This document shows positions 8,923-17,660 of a DNA stretch of 64,000 nucleotides, piece by piece; positions within the stretch are counted from its first letter, which is position 1; each line of letters starts with the position of its first letter. Origin of the DNA: Rhodococcus sp. 4CII (GTDB lineage Bacteria > Actinomycetota > Actinomycetes > Mycobacteriales > Mycobacteriaceae); assembly GCF_014256275.1 (NCBI RefSeq), contig NZ_JACCFE010000002.1, forward strand, positions 4,010,001 through 4,074,000, given 5' to 3'. The position numbers and the translations under genes were made by a program. The notes under the pieces are model-generated. The model did not search any database. It was not told the origin of the DNA and was given only the letters and a program-made list of their open reading frames with translations.

Positions 8923-9195
8923 TTGGGCCAAGTTTTGTCAGACACATTATCCTCCAGTCCTATTGACCAATCCCTGTCACCGCGAACCAGCGTCGGGACC
9001 CGTCCTTGCGTCCCGCCCGGGGTACACCTGCCCCTGGTCGAGCTTCCCGGCGTCCGGCGTGTGCTCGACCTCTGCCTGTTCGTCATCTTCGCCGTAGTCC
9101 TGACCGAGATGTCGTCGCTGCCTGTTGCCGTGGCCGGCCTACTGACTGCGGTGGGTGTGCGGACCGCGGTGCGGCGCAGCCTTACCGTTCGATAA
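8923..9195 (+). CDS. Possible small membrane protein
   Basis: The frame ends at TAA 9193-9195 and its last 57 residues contain a clear hydrophobic stretch, VLDLCLFVIFAVVLTEM, followed by VAVAGLLTAVGVRTA. The next gene starts 15 bases downstream. The start is uncertain: the first 30 residues are not protein-like, and a GTG near 9058 would leave only the hydrophobic part. Support rests on the hydrophobic pattern and gene spacing. Confidence 0.4.
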   Translation: MGQVLSDTLSSSPIDQSLSPRTSVGTRPCVPPGVHLPLVELPGVRRVLDLCLFVIFAVVLTEMSSLPVAVAGLLTAVGVRTAVRRSLTVR

Positions 9196-9209
9196 GAAGG
9201 GACCGTCCC

Positions 9210-9500
9210 ATGTGGCTTCTCGTCAGCCGTCTGCTCCGTCGATGGAAAATAATCGTTCTCGCCCTCCCCCTCGCGGCCGCCGTTTTATCTCGACTCGGCC
9301 GCCACCTCGAACGCCGCGCCGGCAAACCCACTGCGACATCTCGCGGGCTGCTCGGACTCTCCCGAGTCGCACGCCGACGGACCGGTGCCGATCCCGATAC
9401 GACGCGGAACACCGACGTCGCATCCGATGACCATGATCTTGCGGCCGGTACGCGCGGCCGTCCCACCTCACACGCCCTCAGGAGCAAATATGATCGATAA
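9210..9500 (+). CDS. Small basic protein with N-terminal membrane anchor
   Basis: A 96-residue product starting at ATG 9210, eight bases after an AAGAAGGGA ribosome-binding site. MWLLVSRLLRRWKIIVLALP provides a basic-hydrophobic anchor; the rest is Arg/Thr/Asp-rich and probably disordered. The 3' end overlaps the ferritin-like gene start by 11 bases, consistent with translational coupling. No family was recognised. Confidence 0.55.
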   Translation: MWLLVSRLLRRWKIIVLALPLAAAVLSRLGRHLERRAGKPTATSRGLLGLSRVARRRTGADPDTTRNTDVASDDHDLAAGTRGRPTSHALRSKYDR

Positions 9501-10449
9501 CACCGCCACCCTGATCACCCAGTTGCGTGTAGTTCTGGACCTGACCCACAACGAGATTCAGGTCGCCGAGACCCGCATCGCCCAGGCCCGCACCGAAGCC
9601 GTCCGCCGAGAATTGTCGCAGAACGCCGGCCATGCGCGTCAGCGCGCCGACGCTGTGGAGGAAGCAATCCGTGACCTCGGTGGACTTCCGGATATCGTCC
9701 GTCCGTGGTTCGGCCGCGCGACGGCAATGGTCAAGACGATGGCCGAACAAGCACAGCCGTTCGACGAGGCACTGCTGGGTGATCTGGTCCTCGAACATCA
9801 ACTGCTGGAGCGGGCGCGGTACCTGCGCGCACTGGCGACCGCGTCGATGCAGACCAACATCGTCGATCTGGCCGGACGGTTGATCACCGCGCACACCGCC
9901 ACGGTCGAATGGTTGACCATGGTGCTGGCCGAGGACGCTCTCGGTGGCCCCGCAGCCCTGCGCCGCACCCCACTGCAGGCCGCGACCGGGACCGCGATCC
10001 GGTTGATCAACGTCCCGGCGGCGTGGTCGGCGCGCGGACTCGATCGCGCCATCGACACCGCCCGGGCCACCCCGGACCGGATCGGCGTGCTGCTCAGCCG
10101 CGGAGCGCACGCCGGGAACGTGGCCACGAAGACGCTCGCCGCCAGCCGCGACGCGGCACGCGAGTCAGCCGAAGAAGTGACCCGCCGGGAGGGCGCAGCT
10201 GGCGTCGCGGACGCAATCCGCAACGCCCGCAACGTCAACGGTTCCCTCGAGGCCGACGAGCTCCCGATCTCCGGTTACGACGAACTCAACGTCTCCGGCG
10301 CGGTGGCGGCGGTGAAGGAATTGACGGTGCCTGCCGATATTCGCACCATCATCGCCCACGAAGAGGCGAACAAGAATCGCCACGGCGTGGTATCGGCCGC
10401 ACAGACCCGGCTCGCCGCCATCGCCCAGGAAGTGGTCGGCATCGGCTGA
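9490..10449 (+). CDS. Ferritin-like domain protein
   Basis: A 319-residue helical protein starting at ATG 9490 behind GGAGCAA. The first 170 residues form an amphipathic helix bundle with spaced Glu/His pairs (DLTHNEIQVAETRIAQ, then LVLEHQLLERARYLRALA) like ferritin-like/DUF892-type stress proteins. A linker follows with amphipathic segments. The C-terminal 55 residues (ISGYDELNV, VPADIRTIIAHEEANKNRHG) resemble the short GYDEL...YExxNKNR module found at the ends of several actinobacterial stress proteins. Oxidative-stress or metal handling is the likely theme. It lies in the 8428-11951 cluster. Confidence 0.72.
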   Translation: MIDNTATLITQLRVVLDLTHNEIQVAETRIAQARTEAVRRELSQNAGHARQRADAVEEAIRDLGGLPDIVRPWFGRATAMVKTMAEQAQPFDEALLGDLVLEHQLLERARYLRALATASMQTNIVDLAGRLITAHTATVEWLTMVLAEDALGGPAALRRTPLQAATGTAIRLINVPAAWSARGLDRAIDTARATPDRIGVLLSRGAHAGNVATKTLAASRDAARESAEEVTRREGAAGVADAIRNARNVNGSLEADELPISGYDELNVSGAVAAVKELTVPADIRTIIAHEEANKNRHGVVSAAQTRLAAIAQEVVGIG

Positions 10450-10680
10450 CGGGCATGACATTCGGCGCACGGCGGTTCTCGACAGAGTCTGCGGGTAACC
10501 GTGTCCGAGGGCAGTACCGTCGTGCGCCCCGACTTCGACAAGGTGGTCATGAGCAAGGATTCCGATTTTCAGCGCAGGAGTCCCTGCTCTGACCCGGGGA
10601 GCGGTCCGGAGTCCGGGCATGCTGCTCGACCGCCGCTTCCGTATCCGCGGGGTGAACACCGCCAACATCAGGAGAGTTTC

Positions 10681-11238
10681 ATGAACGAACAGAACACGTC
10701 CGGACAAGCACGTAAGGGTCTGCTCGACTCGGTCAAGGGCAAGGTGAAGGAAGTTGCCGGGGCAGTGACCGGCAACGACTCGCTGGCCACCGAAGGCCAA
10801 CTCCAACAAGCGCAGGCGCAACAGCGTAAAGAGGCGAACAGTGCCGAGGCCGTCGCCCGGGCGGAAACCGCTCAGGCCGCGGAGGAACTCGAACAGGTCC
10901 GTCAGGAGACCGCCGAGGAACGCGCCGCGGTCGGTGCCGAGACCGCGGCCGCCGAAAAGGCTGCCGCATTGCAGCAGCAGGCCCAACACCGGGCCGCCGA
11001 GCAGCACCAGCACCAACAAGTCGCCCAGGAGCAGTCCCGGGCAGCGGCCGCCGCCCGCACCGACGAGGCCCGGGCAGAGACCGTCGAACGATTCAAGACC
11101 GCAGCCGCCGCAGAGGAAGCCGTCGAGGCCGCCGACGAACACCAACGCGCCGTCCGGGACGCCAACGCTGCACGCGAGGAGGCCGAACGAGTTCGACGCG
11201 CGGCCGAGGGCCTGACCGGCGACGCCGGCCTGTCCTGA
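10681..11238 (+). CDS. CsbD family stress protein with long helical tail
   Basis: A 185-residue product starting at ATG 10681 after AGGAGAG. The N-terminal 45 residues are a CsbD-like domain (LLDSVKGKVKEVAGAVTGND, then GQLQQAQAQ). CsbD proteins are small general-stress proteins of unknown biochemistry. The remaining 140 residues are an Ala/Glu/Gln/Arg-rich continuous helix or coiled coil (EELEQVRQETAEER, AREEAERVRRAAEG). This makes the protein about three times as long as a classical CsbD. It sits 30 bases before another coiled-coil gene, suggesting the two are co-expressed. Confidence 0.75.
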   Translation: MNEQNTSGQARKGLLDSVKGKVKEVAGAVTGNDSLATEGQLQQAQAQQRKEANSAEAVARAETAQAAEELEQVRQETAEERAAVGAETAAAEKAAALQQQAQHRAAEQHQHQQVAQEQSRAAAAARTDEARAETVERFKTAAAAEEAVEAADEHQRAVRDANAAREEAERVRRAAEGLTGDAGLS

Positions 11239-11267
11239 CCAACTACCCACGAGTCAACGGAGATTCC

Positions 11268-11951
11268 ATGAATATCCTCACCGTTCCGGTCGCCGTGATC
11301 CGCGTGCAGTACCAGATCGTGCGCTTTCCCCTGCAACTCATCGAAGACCGACTGATGTCCCGGCTGGCAACCGAGTCCCCGGCCCGGTTGATGTACGAAC
11401 GCACCCTCGGGGTGCTCGACGGAGCCGCCGGCAGCGTTCTGGGCGACCGCGGCATCGAGCGGCGCGGCGACGCGCTCACCGAACGAAGCGACGCACTGAT
11501 CCGGGCAAAAGAACTCGAGGAAGAGGCAGCCGCCACGCAGGCCGAGGCCGACGCCGAACTGGAAACCAAGCGCAATCAGGCCCGCGACAAGCAGGCGGCA
11601 GCCCGCAAGGCGAAACAACAAGAGGTCGAACAGGCCCGCCGACGGGAGGACGAGCGCAAACAAGCCGCCACACGAGACGCCGAGCAACGCAAACAGATCG
11701 CGAAGAAGAACGCCGATCAACTCGCCGCCCAACGCACCCAAGCCGCGGAGGCCGAGCACCGCGCCGAACAGACCAAGATCCGGGAGACCGAGAAGAAGGC
11801 GGCAGCACCGGCCAAGGCGCAGCTCGAGGACGCCGCGGACAAGCAGAACGAGGCCGCAGACAAACGCGCTCGGGCCGAGCGCGTCGAGAAACTCGCCGAA
11901 GCGGAAAAGGACAAGCGCCGCAACGGGACAACGAGCAACGGACAACGCTGA
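11268..11951 (+). CDS. Coiled-coil protein, IF-2-like low-complexity
   Basis: A 227-residue protein. The first 70 residues (NILTVPVAVIRVQYQIVRF, then ARLMYERTLGVLDGAAGSVL) form a conserved-looking head. From about residue 80 to the end it is an uninterrupted charged helix rich in Ala, Glu, Lys, Arg and Gln. Automated annotation often calls such proteins IF-2-like because of composition only; nothing here indicates a translation factor. It is the last gene of the envelope/stress cluster, directly after the CsbD gene, and may partner its helical tail. Confidence 0.75.
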   Translation: MNILTVPVAVIRVQYQIVRFPLQLIEDRLMSRLATESPARLMYERTLGVLDGAAGSVLGDRGIERRGDALTERSDALIRAKELEEEAAATQAEADAELETKRNQARDKQAAARKAKQQEVEQARRREDERKQAATRDAEQRKQIAKKNADQLAAQRTQAAEAEHRAEQTKIRETEKKAAAPAKAQLEDAADKQNEAADKRARAERVEKLAEAEKDKRRNGTTSNGQR

Positions 11952-12160
11952 ACGAGCAGTCCCGACCACTGCCGAATTGGACGAGCGACCAGTGGCACGC
12001 CCGCCCTGATGAGGGTAAAAAACCATAGAGTCTTGATGTGATTTGCCTCACGGCGTCCAGCAGGGTGGCGCCGCCCCCAGTTCGGCCCCTTCCGCCCGCC
12101 GGAAGTCGACCTGGGGTCCTCGACTTCGTGTCCACGCTACGTGTGAGTGAGGTTCTGCCC

Positions 12161-12936
12161 GTGTCGCCATTGACGCCGTTCTACGAGAAGGTGCAGGCGC
12201 ACTACGACCTGTCGGACGACTTCTTCAGCCTGTTCCTCGATCCGACCCGCACCACAGCTGCGCGTACTTCGAACGCGACGACATGACCCTCGAACAGACG
12301 CAAATCGCCAAGGTCGATCTCGCGCTCGGCAAGTGCGACCTGCGGCCGGGCATGACTTTGCTCGACGTCGGCTGTGGGTGGGGATCGACCATGCTGCGGG
12401 CGACCGAGCACTACGACGTCAACGTCATCGGACTCACCCCGAGCCGCAACCAGTACCAGCATGTCTCCGAGTTGTTTTCCCGCCTGCCCCGGACCGGGCG
12501 CACCATCGAACGCTACGACGACTTCTTCGCCATGTGCCATGACGTCCTGCCCGCCGACGGGCGGAAGCTGTTGCACACCATCGTGGGGTTCGGCCGAAAA
12601 CTGCGGCAGATGGGCATCGAGATCACCCGCCAAGCCATCCAGTTCACCCGCTTCGTCCTGAAAGAGATCTTCCCCGGCGGGCAACTGCCGCTACCGGATT
12701 GGGTGACCGAGCACGCCGTGAAGGCCGGTTTCACCTGCGAGCGGATCCAGGCGTTGCAACCGCACTCCGCGCGCACCCTGGACTGTGGGGCGAAGGCGCT
12801 GCGCGCGCACCACGACGAGGCCGTCGAGGTCGCCTCCGAACAGGTGTATCGGCGGTATGTCAGATATCTGACCGGGTCCGCCGATCACTTCCGCAGCGGG
12901 CGCATCGACGTCATGCAGTTCACCCTCGTCACATGA
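12161..12936 (+). pseudogene. Cyclopropane/mycolic-acid methyltransferase, broken
   Basis: SAM-dependent cyclopropane-fatty-acid synthase family remnant. From GTG 12161 the frame gives TPFYEKVQAHYDLSDDFFSL. Near 12250 one base is missing from what should read DPTRTYSCAYFERDDMTLEQ, shifting frame. The second frame has the SAM motif LLDVGCGWGSTMLRA, then NVIGLTPSRNQY. About 30-40 residues normally between that point and ERYDDFFAMCHDVLP are deleted. The C-terminus (EIFPGGQLPLPDW, CGAKALRAHHDEA, YRRYVRYLTG) is well preserved. Both defects predict an inactive product. The next gene is a HadA-like dehydratase, so this was probably a lipid-modification pair. Confidence 0.75.
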
Positions 12937-12994
12937 CGCCTCGTGTGGCGCGAGGTGCAGCGACGGGCGGGATCGGAGATCAGGAGGTTCCCGA

Positions 12995-13555
12995 ATGGAG
13001 GAGGACACCGACATCGCGGCCCGGATGGCGCGCCTGGTCGGCCGCCACCACCGAGTGGGGGACTACGAGGTGGGCCGGGAGAAGATCCGGGAATTCGCCC
13101 GCGCTGTCCTCGATTCCCATCCCGCGCATCATCGGGAGGACGCGGCCCGCGCACTCGGTTACGCCGGGTTGATCGGCCCCGTGACCTTCGTCAGCATCCT
13201 CGGCTCCGTCGCGATCGAGGAACTTTTCGACGTCGTCCTCGTCGGATACAACCTGAGCCAGTTGATGCACACCGATCAGCAGCTGATCCTCCACCGCCCG
13301 GTCACGGTCGGCGACCGACTCAACTGCGATGTCTATCTCGAATCGTTCCGGCAGATGGGCGGCACCGACATCATCGTCACCACCAACCTGATCACCGACC
13401 AGCACGAGCAACCGGTGGCCACCACGCGCACCACGTTCATCGCCCGCACCGGCGGCGTGATCAACACAGAACTCGCGAAAGCGGTCGCCGACGTGATGAT
13501 GCACAAGCCACACCGCGGCCCGGTAGCGATAGAACTGGACTCGGCGCCGGGATAA
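12995..13555 (+). CDS. HadA/HadC-like MaoC-family (3R)-hydroxyacyl-ACP dehydratase subunit
   Basis: A 186-residue protein resembling the FAS1_DH/MaoC-like region of mycobacterial HadA and HadC, the non-catalytic, substrate-channel subunits that pair with HadB in FAS-II mycolate elongation. Visible features are the N-terminal YEVGREKIREFARAV block, a central GPVTFVSILG segment, HTDQQLILHRPVTVGD, and strands ending ATTRTTFIARTGG. The hot-dog catalytic Asp/His pair of HadB is not apparent. ATG 12995 follows GGAGG-like bases. No hadB neighbour is present, so it may serve a paralogous elongation step or be a leftover of the decayed lipid locus upstream. Confidence 0.8.
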   Translation: MEEDTDIAARMARLVGRHHRVGDYEVGREKIREFARAVLDSHPAHHREDAARALGYAGLIGPVTFVSILGSVAIEELFDVVLVGYNLSQLMHTDQQLILHRPVTVGDRLNCDVYLESFRQMGGTDIIVTTNLITDQHEQPVATTRTTFIARTGGVINTELAKAVADVMMHKPHRGPVAIELDSAPG

Positions 13556-14058
13556 TTGACACCACGAACGGCCGGTGACGCCGCGGCAACGGTTGCGCAG
13601 CCGGCAGTTCCCGTCCAGCGTGGAAATATTGGTCCGAAGGTCGGGGTCCGGACGGCATTGGCTGATGACCGACATCGTCACCGTCGACGAGGACGGCTAC
13701 CAGTTGCAGGCGATACGGCATCTTCCGCATCGCCGCGAGGACGTCTGGCGGGTCCTGCACAGTCTGCGACCACGCCCTCGCCACCTGACACCGTCGTGCG
13801 CCGACCCGCCCGCATTGCTCGAATACACCGCCCCGGGCAGCATCGACCGTCCATCGGGACTGCTCGTCATCCTCCCGCCGGCACGCCGGCCGGATCCTGA
13901 TTCCGGATCACCTCGAACGGGACCCGGCCGGGGGTGCTCACCGGCAGGACATGCTCTCGGCGAAGGCTCTGGTCACTGCGTGGCGAGCCATTCGCCGCCC
14001 TGGGTACCGGGGGTCGGCCCCGCAGCCCTGAGGACCGGGCGCGCGTGCGGCGGATGGA
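13556..14058 (+). other. Degraded coding stretch, no intact gene
   Basis: From ATG 13665 a short run, TDIVTVDEDGYQLQAIRHL then HRREDVWRVLHSL, reads like the N-terminus of an SRPBCC/AHSA1-type lipid-binding protein. Sense is lost after about 45 residues. A second frame around 13875-14030 reads RILIPDHLERDPAGG then ALVTAWRAI before a stop. These may be pieces of one frameshifted gene, but I cannot assign it. Confidence 0.35.
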
Positions 14059-14376
14059 CTACCTGACGGTCACGCTCCCGGTGAAGAAGAACGGCGCCTG
14101 GTTGCCGAAGCAGAAGAGGGTGACGTTGGACCCCCTCGCGAACCCACCTAGTGTGCCGACACCGGCAGCGAATGCCCCGCTTTTGAAGCTGAACCCGGAA
14201 TCGAAGCCGAAACATGTCCAATTCTCTCCGGCCGGCACAGTCACCGTGACCGCGCCGGAACCAGTTGCCCCCACACTCAAAGCCGGCACCGCCTCGGCGG
14301 TACCCGCTGCGAAGACCATCGCGGGAGCGATGACCGCCGACGCCGCCGCCGCACGCCATGCGATCTTCTTCTTCAT
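14059..14376 (-). CDS. Small secreted protein of unknown function
   Basis: A 105-residue product starting at ATG 14376 behind GAGGTGAG on the minus strand. MKKKIAWRAAAASAVIAPAM plus VFAAGTAEA is a classical Sec signal peptide with an AXA-type cleavage site near residue 31. The mature part is about 75 residues of Gly/Phe/Val-rich, probably beta-structured sequence (GSGAVTVTVPAGENWTCFGF) with two cysteines that could form a disulphide. Similar small exported proteins occur in mycolata envelopes; no function is inferred. It is monocistronic and flanked by remnants on both sides. Confidence 0.65.
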   Translation of the reverse strand: MKKKIAWRAAAASAVIAPAMVFAAGTAEAVPALSVGATGSGAVTVTVPAGENWTCFGFDSGFSFKSGAFAAGVGTLGGFARGSNVTLFCFGNQAPFFFTGSVTVR

Positions 14377-14522
14377 CGTGCTCACCTCATCCGTGGAAGT
14401 CCCCGACTCCTGTTCTGTGCAATTCCGGAATTCCCCGAAAACCCGCAGGTAAAACCGACCGGTCGCGACACGAAAACCCACAAGCGACGCGATAGCTGCT
14501 ACCGGCACCCGGCTCGCCTCGG

Positions 14523-14960
14523 GTGAAACATCGCCTCCCCGTTCCGACTCCAGGAGCCGTTGTGCGGCACCTCGCCCCGGGTACGCGGCGGCTGCTGATC
14601 GAGCAACCCGGACCGTGGGGCCGCGACCGGCTCCGGCAGAGCCGCCTCGACCCGGTCCTCGGCGCCGCGCTCGCGGCCCGGTGCGCCGACGCGGGGGTGC
14701 GTCCGGTGCTGATCCGCACCCGGCAGCGCCGCGACCACGGTGTGCCTGCCGTCGGGTATCTATTACGGCCCGGGTCACCGCGGACGCCGCGGAACGCATT
14801 GTCGCCGAGCATGATCGCGGGCGGGTGGTGCTGGAGCACTACCCGCGGGCGGTGCGCCGACGACCCCTGCCGCAATTCGCCGAGCACACTGTCCGGGTCG
14901 AGCGGTCGTTGCTCGGCCTCGACGACGGCCTGTGTTCACACGGCATTCACCGCCCCGTTT
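14523..14960 (+). pseudogene. Sucrase/ferredoxin-like protein remnant
   Basis: In frame from 14523 the block RRLLIEQPGPWGRDRLRQSR, then LDPVLGAALAARCADAGVR, matches the conserved core of actinobacterial sucrase/ferredoxin-like proteins (WLLIEQPGPWG signature). Further down, pieces in two frames (ADAAERIVAEHDRGRVVLEH, RGRCADDP, PQFAEHTVRVERSLLGLDD) look like the family's later part. The N-terminal Cys-containing segment and the C-terminus are missing and there are at least two frame changes. Assignment of the later pieces is weaker than that of the core. Confidence 0.5.
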
Positions 14961-15133
14961 CATTGGCGCGTCCATCCCCAGCTGTGGAAAACCCTGTACA
15001 TGAATGCGACCAACATGATTCGGACCGAGGGGGATTCGTACCCAGCCTGCCCACAGGTGAGTGAGAAGGGGTGTCAACAGGTACATTTTCACGCACCTGA
15101 GCGCGGCGCCGGGTAGAAGGGACTTCGACGTTC

Positions 15134-16207
15134 ATGGCCACAGTGACCTATGACGGTGCCACCTGTCTGTTCCCCGGCTCGGACAAGCCGGCCGTCGACA
15201 CGCTCGACCTGAAGATCGAGGACGGTGAATTCCTGGTCCTCGTCGGCCCGTCCGGCTGCGGCAAGTCGACGTCGCTGCGGATGCTGGCGGGGCTCGAGGA
15301 CGTCCACAGCGGGCGGATCCTCATCGGTGACCGCGACGTCACTACGCAGGAACCGAAGGAACGCGACATCGCGATGGTGTTCCAGAATTATGCGCTGTAC
15401 CCGCACATGTCGGTGGCCGAGAACATGGGTTTCGCGCTGAAGCTCGCGGGCGCCGCGAAGGACGACATCCGCACGCGGGTCGAGGAGACGGCGAAGCTCC
15501 TCGACCTCGAGCCGTACCTGGACCGCAAACCCAAGGCGCTGTCCGGCGGTCAGCGGCAGCGCGTCGCGATGGGACGCGCCATCGTCCGGCAGCCGCAGGT
15601 GTTCCTGATGGACGAGCCGCTGTCCAACCTCGACGCGAAGCTGCGCGTGCAGACGCGAACCCAGATCGCGCAGCTGCAGCGCCGCCTCGAGACGACCATG
15701 GTGTACGTGACGCACGACCAGGTCGAGGCCATGACCATGGGCGACCGCGTGGCGGTGCTGAAGGACGGGGTGCTGCAGCAGTGCGCGTCCCCGCGCGACC
15801 TCTACAACAGGCCCGCGAACGTGTTCGTCGCCGGGTTCATGGGGTCGCCGTCGATGAATCTGTTCACGCTGCCGATCACCGCCGACGGCGTCGTGCTCGG
15901 CGACGCGACCATCCCGCTGCCCCGGCAACTGCGCTCCGACACCGACGAGCGTCAGGTCGTCGTCGGGATCCGCCCGGAGCACCTGGAACTGTCCACCGCG
16001 GGCATCCCGATGGAGGTCGCGGTGGTGGAGGAACTCGGATCCGACGCCTACATCTACGGCCGCAGCACCGTCAACGGTGAGACGCAGCAGTTGGTGGCCC
16101 GCGCCGACTGGCGGAACCCGCCCCGCAAGGGTGACCTGGTGAAACTGCACGTCGACCCGTCCCAGGTGCACCTTTTCTCGGCGTCCGAGGGGTTCCGGCT
16201 GAGCTGA
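15134..16207 (+). CDS. ugpC: Sugar ABC transporter ATP-binding protein (UgpC/MsmK/SugC type)
   Basis: A 357-residue ABC ATPase of the MalK/UgpC class that powers carbohydrate import. It has Walker A GPSGCGKST (about 37-45), the Q-loop VFQNYALYPHMSV, signature LSGGQRQRVAMGRAIVR, Walker B VFLMDEPLSNLD and H-loop YVTHDQVEAMT. After about residue 240 comes the regulatory TOBE/OB-fold domain with VVGIRPEHLEL. ATG 15134 was chosen because it begins the conserved MATVTYD start. It is 160 bases upstream of the binding-protein gene on the same strand. The mycobacterial lpqY-sugABC operon has its ATPase last, so gene order differs here. Confidence 0.92.
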   Translation: MATVTYDGATCLFPGSDKPAVDTLDLKIEDGEFLVLVGPSGCGKSTSLRMLAGLEDVHSGRILIGDRDVTTQEPKERDIAMVFQNYALYPHMSVAENMGFALKLAGAAKDDIRTRVEETAKLLDLEPYLDRKPKALSGGQRQRVAMGRAIVRQPQVFLMDEPLSNLDAKLRVQTRTQIAQLQRRLETTMVYVTHDQVEAMTMGDRVAVLKDGVLQQCASPRDLYNRPANVFVAGFMGSPSMNLFTLPITADGVVLGDATIPLPRQLRSDTDERQVVVGIRPEHLELSTAGIPMEVAVVEELGSDAYIYGRSTVNGETQQLVARADWRNPPRKGDLVKLHVDPSQVHLFSASEGFRLS

Positions 16208-16369
16208 CCCCGCGGTGGTCGGAACGGTTCCTGACCGATTCAGGTCGGGGGTAATGCACGCCTTCGACGGTGTTCCGTGCCACAGTATGTTCCGACACCG
16301 CGCCGGTGCCGCGAACTCTGTCGTGCCGCCGGTATCGGGTTCATCCACATCTACCTACGGGGAGACTCC

Positions 16370-17644
16370 ATGGTTCAGATTTCGAGAGCGGTTCGGCGCG
16401 CCGCGGTGTTTGCCACCGCTGCCTCGCTGGTCACGCTCACCGCTTGCTCGAGCGACAGCGGCAGCGACTCCACGTCGGAGAACCTCGACGGCCGCGGACC
16501 CATCACGTACGTCGAGGGCAAGGACACCACCGAGACCGGTGTCGTCCGCCAGATCATCGACGCGTGGAACGCCGAGCACCCGGACGAGCAGGTCACGTTC
16601 AAGGAGCAGTCGAACGACGCCGATCAGGCGCACGACGACCTGGTCCAGCACCTGCAGGCCAAGCAGTCCGACTACGACGTCGTCGCACTCGACGTCCCCT
16701 GGACCGCGGAGTTCGCGGCCAAGGGCTGGCTGCAGCCGCTGTCCGGCGAGTTCGCGGTCGACAACACCGGAATCCTCCCCGCCACGGTGGACAGCGCCAC
16801 CTACAACGGCACCCAGTACGCGGCGCCGAAGAACACCAACGGCGGCCTGCTGTACTACCGCAGCGACCTGCTGCCCGCCGCACCGAAGACGTGGGCCGAG
16901 CTGTCCGCGGCGTGTGAGGTCGCGAAGACCAACAACATCGACTGCTACGCCGGTCAGTTCGCACCGTACGAGGGCCTGACGGTGAACACCGCCGAGGTCA
17001 TCAACGCGTACGGCGGTTCGTTCGTCGGTGAGGACGGCAAGACCCCGACCGTCGACAGCCCCGAGGCCCGCGCCGGCCTGCAGGTGCTGGTCGACAACTT
17101 CAAGAACGGCGACATCCCGGCCCAGGACACCACGTTCAAGGAGCCGGAGAGCCAGAAGGCGTTCGAGGACGGCAAGGCGCTGTTCCTGCGGAACTGGCCC
17201 TACGTGTATGGCACCGCCGACAAGGACTCGTCCGCGGTCAAGGGCAAGTACGCGGTGGCCCCGCTGCCCGGCAAGGACGGCATCGGCGCGTCGACGCTCG
17301 GCGGCTACAACGCGGCCATCAGCGCGTACTCCGAGAACAAGGCCACGGCCCGCGACTTCCTGGCGTTCCTGCAGGGTGAGCAGGCGCAGCGGATCATCGC
17401 GATGGGTTCCCTGCCGCCGGTTCGCGCCGCGCTGTACGACGACCCGGAGATCATCGCCGCCTACCCGTTCATGCCGACGCTGAAGGTGTCCATCGAGAAC
17501 GCCGTCCCGCGTCCCGTCACGCCGTTCTACCCCGCTGTGTCGAAGGCCGTGCAGGACAACGCCTACGCTGCCATCAAGGGTGAGAAGTCGGTGGACCAGG
17601 CGATCACGGACATGCAGTCCGGTATCCAGTCCGCAGGCTCGTAA
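16370..17644 (+). CDS. LpqY-like sugar-binding lipoprotein of an ABC importer
   Basis: A 424-residue extracellular solute-binding protein (family 1). The signal peptide ends in a lipobox, LTAC (Cys near residue 26), so it is anchored to the outer face of the membrane. Then ITYVEGKDTTETGVVRQIID, VALDVPWTAEFAAKGWLQPL and an APKNTNGGLLYYRSD-type hinge are shared with mycobacterial LpqY, the trehalose-binding component. The C-terminal region holds FLAFLQGEQAQ and MGSLPPVRAALYDDPE. ATG 16370 follows GGGGAGAC. Two permease genes follow immediately. Trehalose is a reasonable but unproven substrate; other disaccharides are possible. Confidence 0.9.
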   Translation: MVQISRAVRRAAVFATAASLVTLTACSSDSGSDSTSENLDGRGPITYVEGKDTTETGVVRQIIDAWNAEHPDEQVTFKEQSNDADQAHDDLVQHLQAKQSDYDVVALDVPWTAEFAAKGWLQPLSGEFAVDNTGILPATVDSATYNGTQYAAPKNTNGGLLYYRSDLLPAAPKTWAELSAACEVAKTNNIDCYAGQFAPYEGLTVNTAEVINAYGGSFVGEDGKTPTVDSPEARAGLQVLVDNFKNGDIPAQDTTFKEPESQKAFEDGKALFLRNWPYVYGTADKDSSAVKGKYAVAPLPGKDGIGASTLGGYNAAISAYSENKATARDFLAFLQGEQAQRIIAMGSLPPVRAALYDDPEIIAAYPFMPTLKVSIENAVPRPVTPFYPAVSKAVQDNAYAAIKGEKSVDQAITDMQSGIQSAGS

Positions 17645-17660
17645 CAGCACAGGAGTGAAC

